A stretch of DNA of 64,000 nt from Pegoplata infirma (taxonomy: Eukaryota; Arthropoda; Insecta; Diptera; Anthomyiidae), in the NCBI GenBank assembly GCA_963921195.1, contig OY992536.1:319627038-319691037 (forward strand), written 5' to 3'. Below, one piece after another: positions 62,006 to 64,000 of this stretch. The notes beneath the pieces are model-generated. The model saw nothing but the letters and a program-made list of their open reading frames with translations, was not told the origin of the DNA and ran no database searches. The number at the start of each line of letters is the position of its first letter. The stretch's first letter is position 1. A program made the translations under genes and the position numbers.

Positions 62006-63073
62006 AATATTAATACTTTTTGGAAAATACTCGCCATAGAAATATTTACGGAAATTTTTAAATTATTCTAAAACCAGATTTTTTAAAAACAAAATATTAT
62101 TTAAACAAGGAAACCCATTTATAAAAAAAAAAAACGGTGGATTTATATATGAGCACAGAAAAATGAAAAACAAGAAAAAAAATCATATTAAATGAAAGCC
62201 TTCTCAAAAATGCCTCATCGAAATCAATTAGTAAACTAACTTGATACAACAATTTTAATAAAAAAAAACTAAAATTAGATTTACAAAAACAAATTTTCCA
62301 ACAACTACAATTATTATTATATTATTATTATTATAAATTTCTATTATTAGCTTTTGACTCTCTGTCTCTTTAGAAAGCATTATGCCAAATATAATCAAAT
62401 ACTTTTGGATTTATTCTTTTTACAAAAATAAACGTTATTTTATTTTCAAATTCTTCACAAATTGTGTGTATTACACATTGTTTTTAACAATGTTGTCATC
62501 AAGTATTTTTTATTTTTTTTACAAATTTTAATTATTTTTGCATGATCTTTGTTAAAAAAAAAATCAAATAATTCGTTTAAGCTAGTAATTAATATTTTGT
62601 TTTATTTTTTTGTTTATTTCAATTTGTGTATAAAAATATTTAAACAAAAAAAATAATTAATCTCAACTATCATGTGTACTTTAAATGTAATTCTAATTGC
62701 TAATTATGATTGTGCTATTTTTAAATTATTAATTAAACCGATGATAATGACGAATATGTGTGTTTTTTTGTATTTTATTATAAATATTTTATTTATGATT
62801 TTTATCCCACATTTTAAATTACATTTAAATTTATTTGTTTTTATTTGAATTTTTATTTTATATATTATTTTATATTTTTATCAATGTTTGTATGCTATTG
62901 AGTGTATGTGAGTGTGCCGGTGGATGTACATTGGAGTTAAAATTTTAAAACTCAAGATATGCATAAACAAAACTAATTAATTTATATGTAATATGTACAA
63001 TATTGAAAACGAATTTACTGGTATATATTATTATTATTTTTTTTTTTTAATTTTATTCGAAACAGTCAATAAA
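62006..63073 (+). other. Mical: Mical 3'UTR with poly(A) signals
   Basis: Very AT-rich sequence after the TGA (62003-62005), with many TTATTATTATT and ATTTA-like words. AATAAA occurs at 62427-62432 and at 63068-63073. The second sits just before an A-rich run and the end of the smooth UTR-like sequence, so I place the main 3' end there. The extent is inference. Confidence 0.5.
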
Positions 63074-64000
63074 AAATGAACAATGTAGTAAAAAAAAACC
63101 TCTAGCGTTTTATTTAAAGGAAACCCAGAAGACGGTCGAAATAAAAAAAATCTTAAAAAAAAAAAAATATAAAAACTTTGACCTACTATCTACTCGAAAG
63201 TGGTCGTGACCCCCAAAATTAATAAGTTTGCGCTACTAAAGTCCAAATTTTTATTCTCCTAGACTTATGTGGTACAAATTTAAGGTCAATAGGATTAAAT
63301 TCACCCGTGTCGCCCGACGATCAAAGATTTAGATTTTCAAAATTATAAAAAATATACATATATTTATTGGCTGACCATTCGTACTGATTTGATCAGTACA
63401 TGTACTGATTTTTTATCACATGTACTGATTAAAAAAGCTTGTACTGATTTGTACTGATTTTTTTAAATATATACTGATTGTACTGATTTTGGAACGTTTC
63501 ACAATTTATTGCGAATACTCCTTTTTGTATGGTATTTCTATAAAATAGGTCGTCAGAGTTGTTTTTTATAACATTAGTCTGACAGTTAAATAATGTATCA
63601 TGAATTAATTTTGATGAGATTAGAGTTCTTGAATCAAGATGTTCCTTATCGCAAAAATGTATCTAAGCATGAGGTTATTTTGGTCTTTAAAAATTAATAT
63701 GAAAAGACGCACAAAACCTTTCTATAACAAAAAGTTGACGGGATGATGGATGGTCTATATTTTTGGAAACATAATATAATGTAATTGCATGAACCCAAAT
63801 GGTTCTGAGATGTTCGATGAGGTAATGTCATCAGAATTTATTATAAAAAGTGCTCAGAACATCAAGGCTACTTAAAAAACATGTTCTTTTTATCTGGAAA
63901 GTTTTCCAAAAGGGTTATCAAAACTAGGAATAAAGTCCCAGAATCTGAGGGTTTTTTTATTCTCAAAACCTGTGGGGTTTTATTATATTTTCCGCACTGA
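63074..64000. other. 3' flank of Mical, with a short GTACTGATT array
   Basis: At 63388-63490 the word GTACTGATT(T) repeats about eight times, along with a palindromic TGATTTGATCAGTACATGTAC. Otherwise no gene or known element is visible before the window ends. Confidence 0.55.

Noticed and set aside
61920..61961. Read-through C-terminus after exon 18
   Set aside because: The GTAAGT donor is strong and splicing to 62000 gives a PDZ-type end as expected for fly Mical; the read-through tail is Phe/Ile-rich intron.

Overview
The window comes from a higher fly (Diptera, Schizophora). A blowfly- or housefly-like genome is my best guess, because the introns are AT-rich, bloated and full of MITEs and foldback elements, while the protein reads as a close relative of Drosophila Mical. 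The species cannot be fixed from the sequence.

One gene fills the window, on the + strand: Mical, the flavin monooxygenase that oxidises F-actin downstream of semaphorin/plexin. I rebuilt 19 coding exons between 3093 and 62005, all with GT..AG junctions. Together they give one open frame of 9666 nt (3221 aa plus stop): FAD monooxygenase (exons 1-3), CH domain (exons 4-5), basic linker, LIM domain (19003-19272), long disordered acidic/Ser-rich regions, a Q/N/H-rich stretch, and a C-terminal coiled-coil bMERB (Rab-binding) module. The protein ends in E-S-N-I, a class I PDZ ligand. The non-coding first exon(s) and promoter lie upstream of the window.

A second product is predicted. After the exon at 24493-24608, the message can enter a giant single exon (24822-31343, 2173 codons) with its own stop and poly(A) signals. 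That isoform (3465 aa) keeps the enzyme, CH and LIM parts, lacks bMERB, and ends in C-V-I-C, a canonical CaaX prenylation box. So one gene may offer PDZ/Rab-targeted and lipid-anchored forms. A possible third, short form ends by reading into the intron at 14067.

The intron just before the giant exon (20255-24345) carries a decayed, inverted copy of about 3 kb of that same exon, broken by a foldback element and a MITE. Both copies sit in one pre-mRNA and could fold into a long hairpin.

The rest is repeat DNA: a 28-bp GTAC-rich satellite (introns before and after exon 1), a 21-bp satellite that flips strand (9715-13040), several elements with clear 8- or 9-bp target-site duplications (15699, 31906, 49078, 59675), large palindromic foldbacks (32440-35000, 35650-37681, 51325-52692), copies of a dispersed CCTCC/GGCCGAATTTAAC repeat, non-LTR retrotransposon relics (all antisense to Mical), and a tandem array with a primer-binding-site-like motif (41515-41880). 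I saw no second protein-coding host gene and no tRNA or rRNA.
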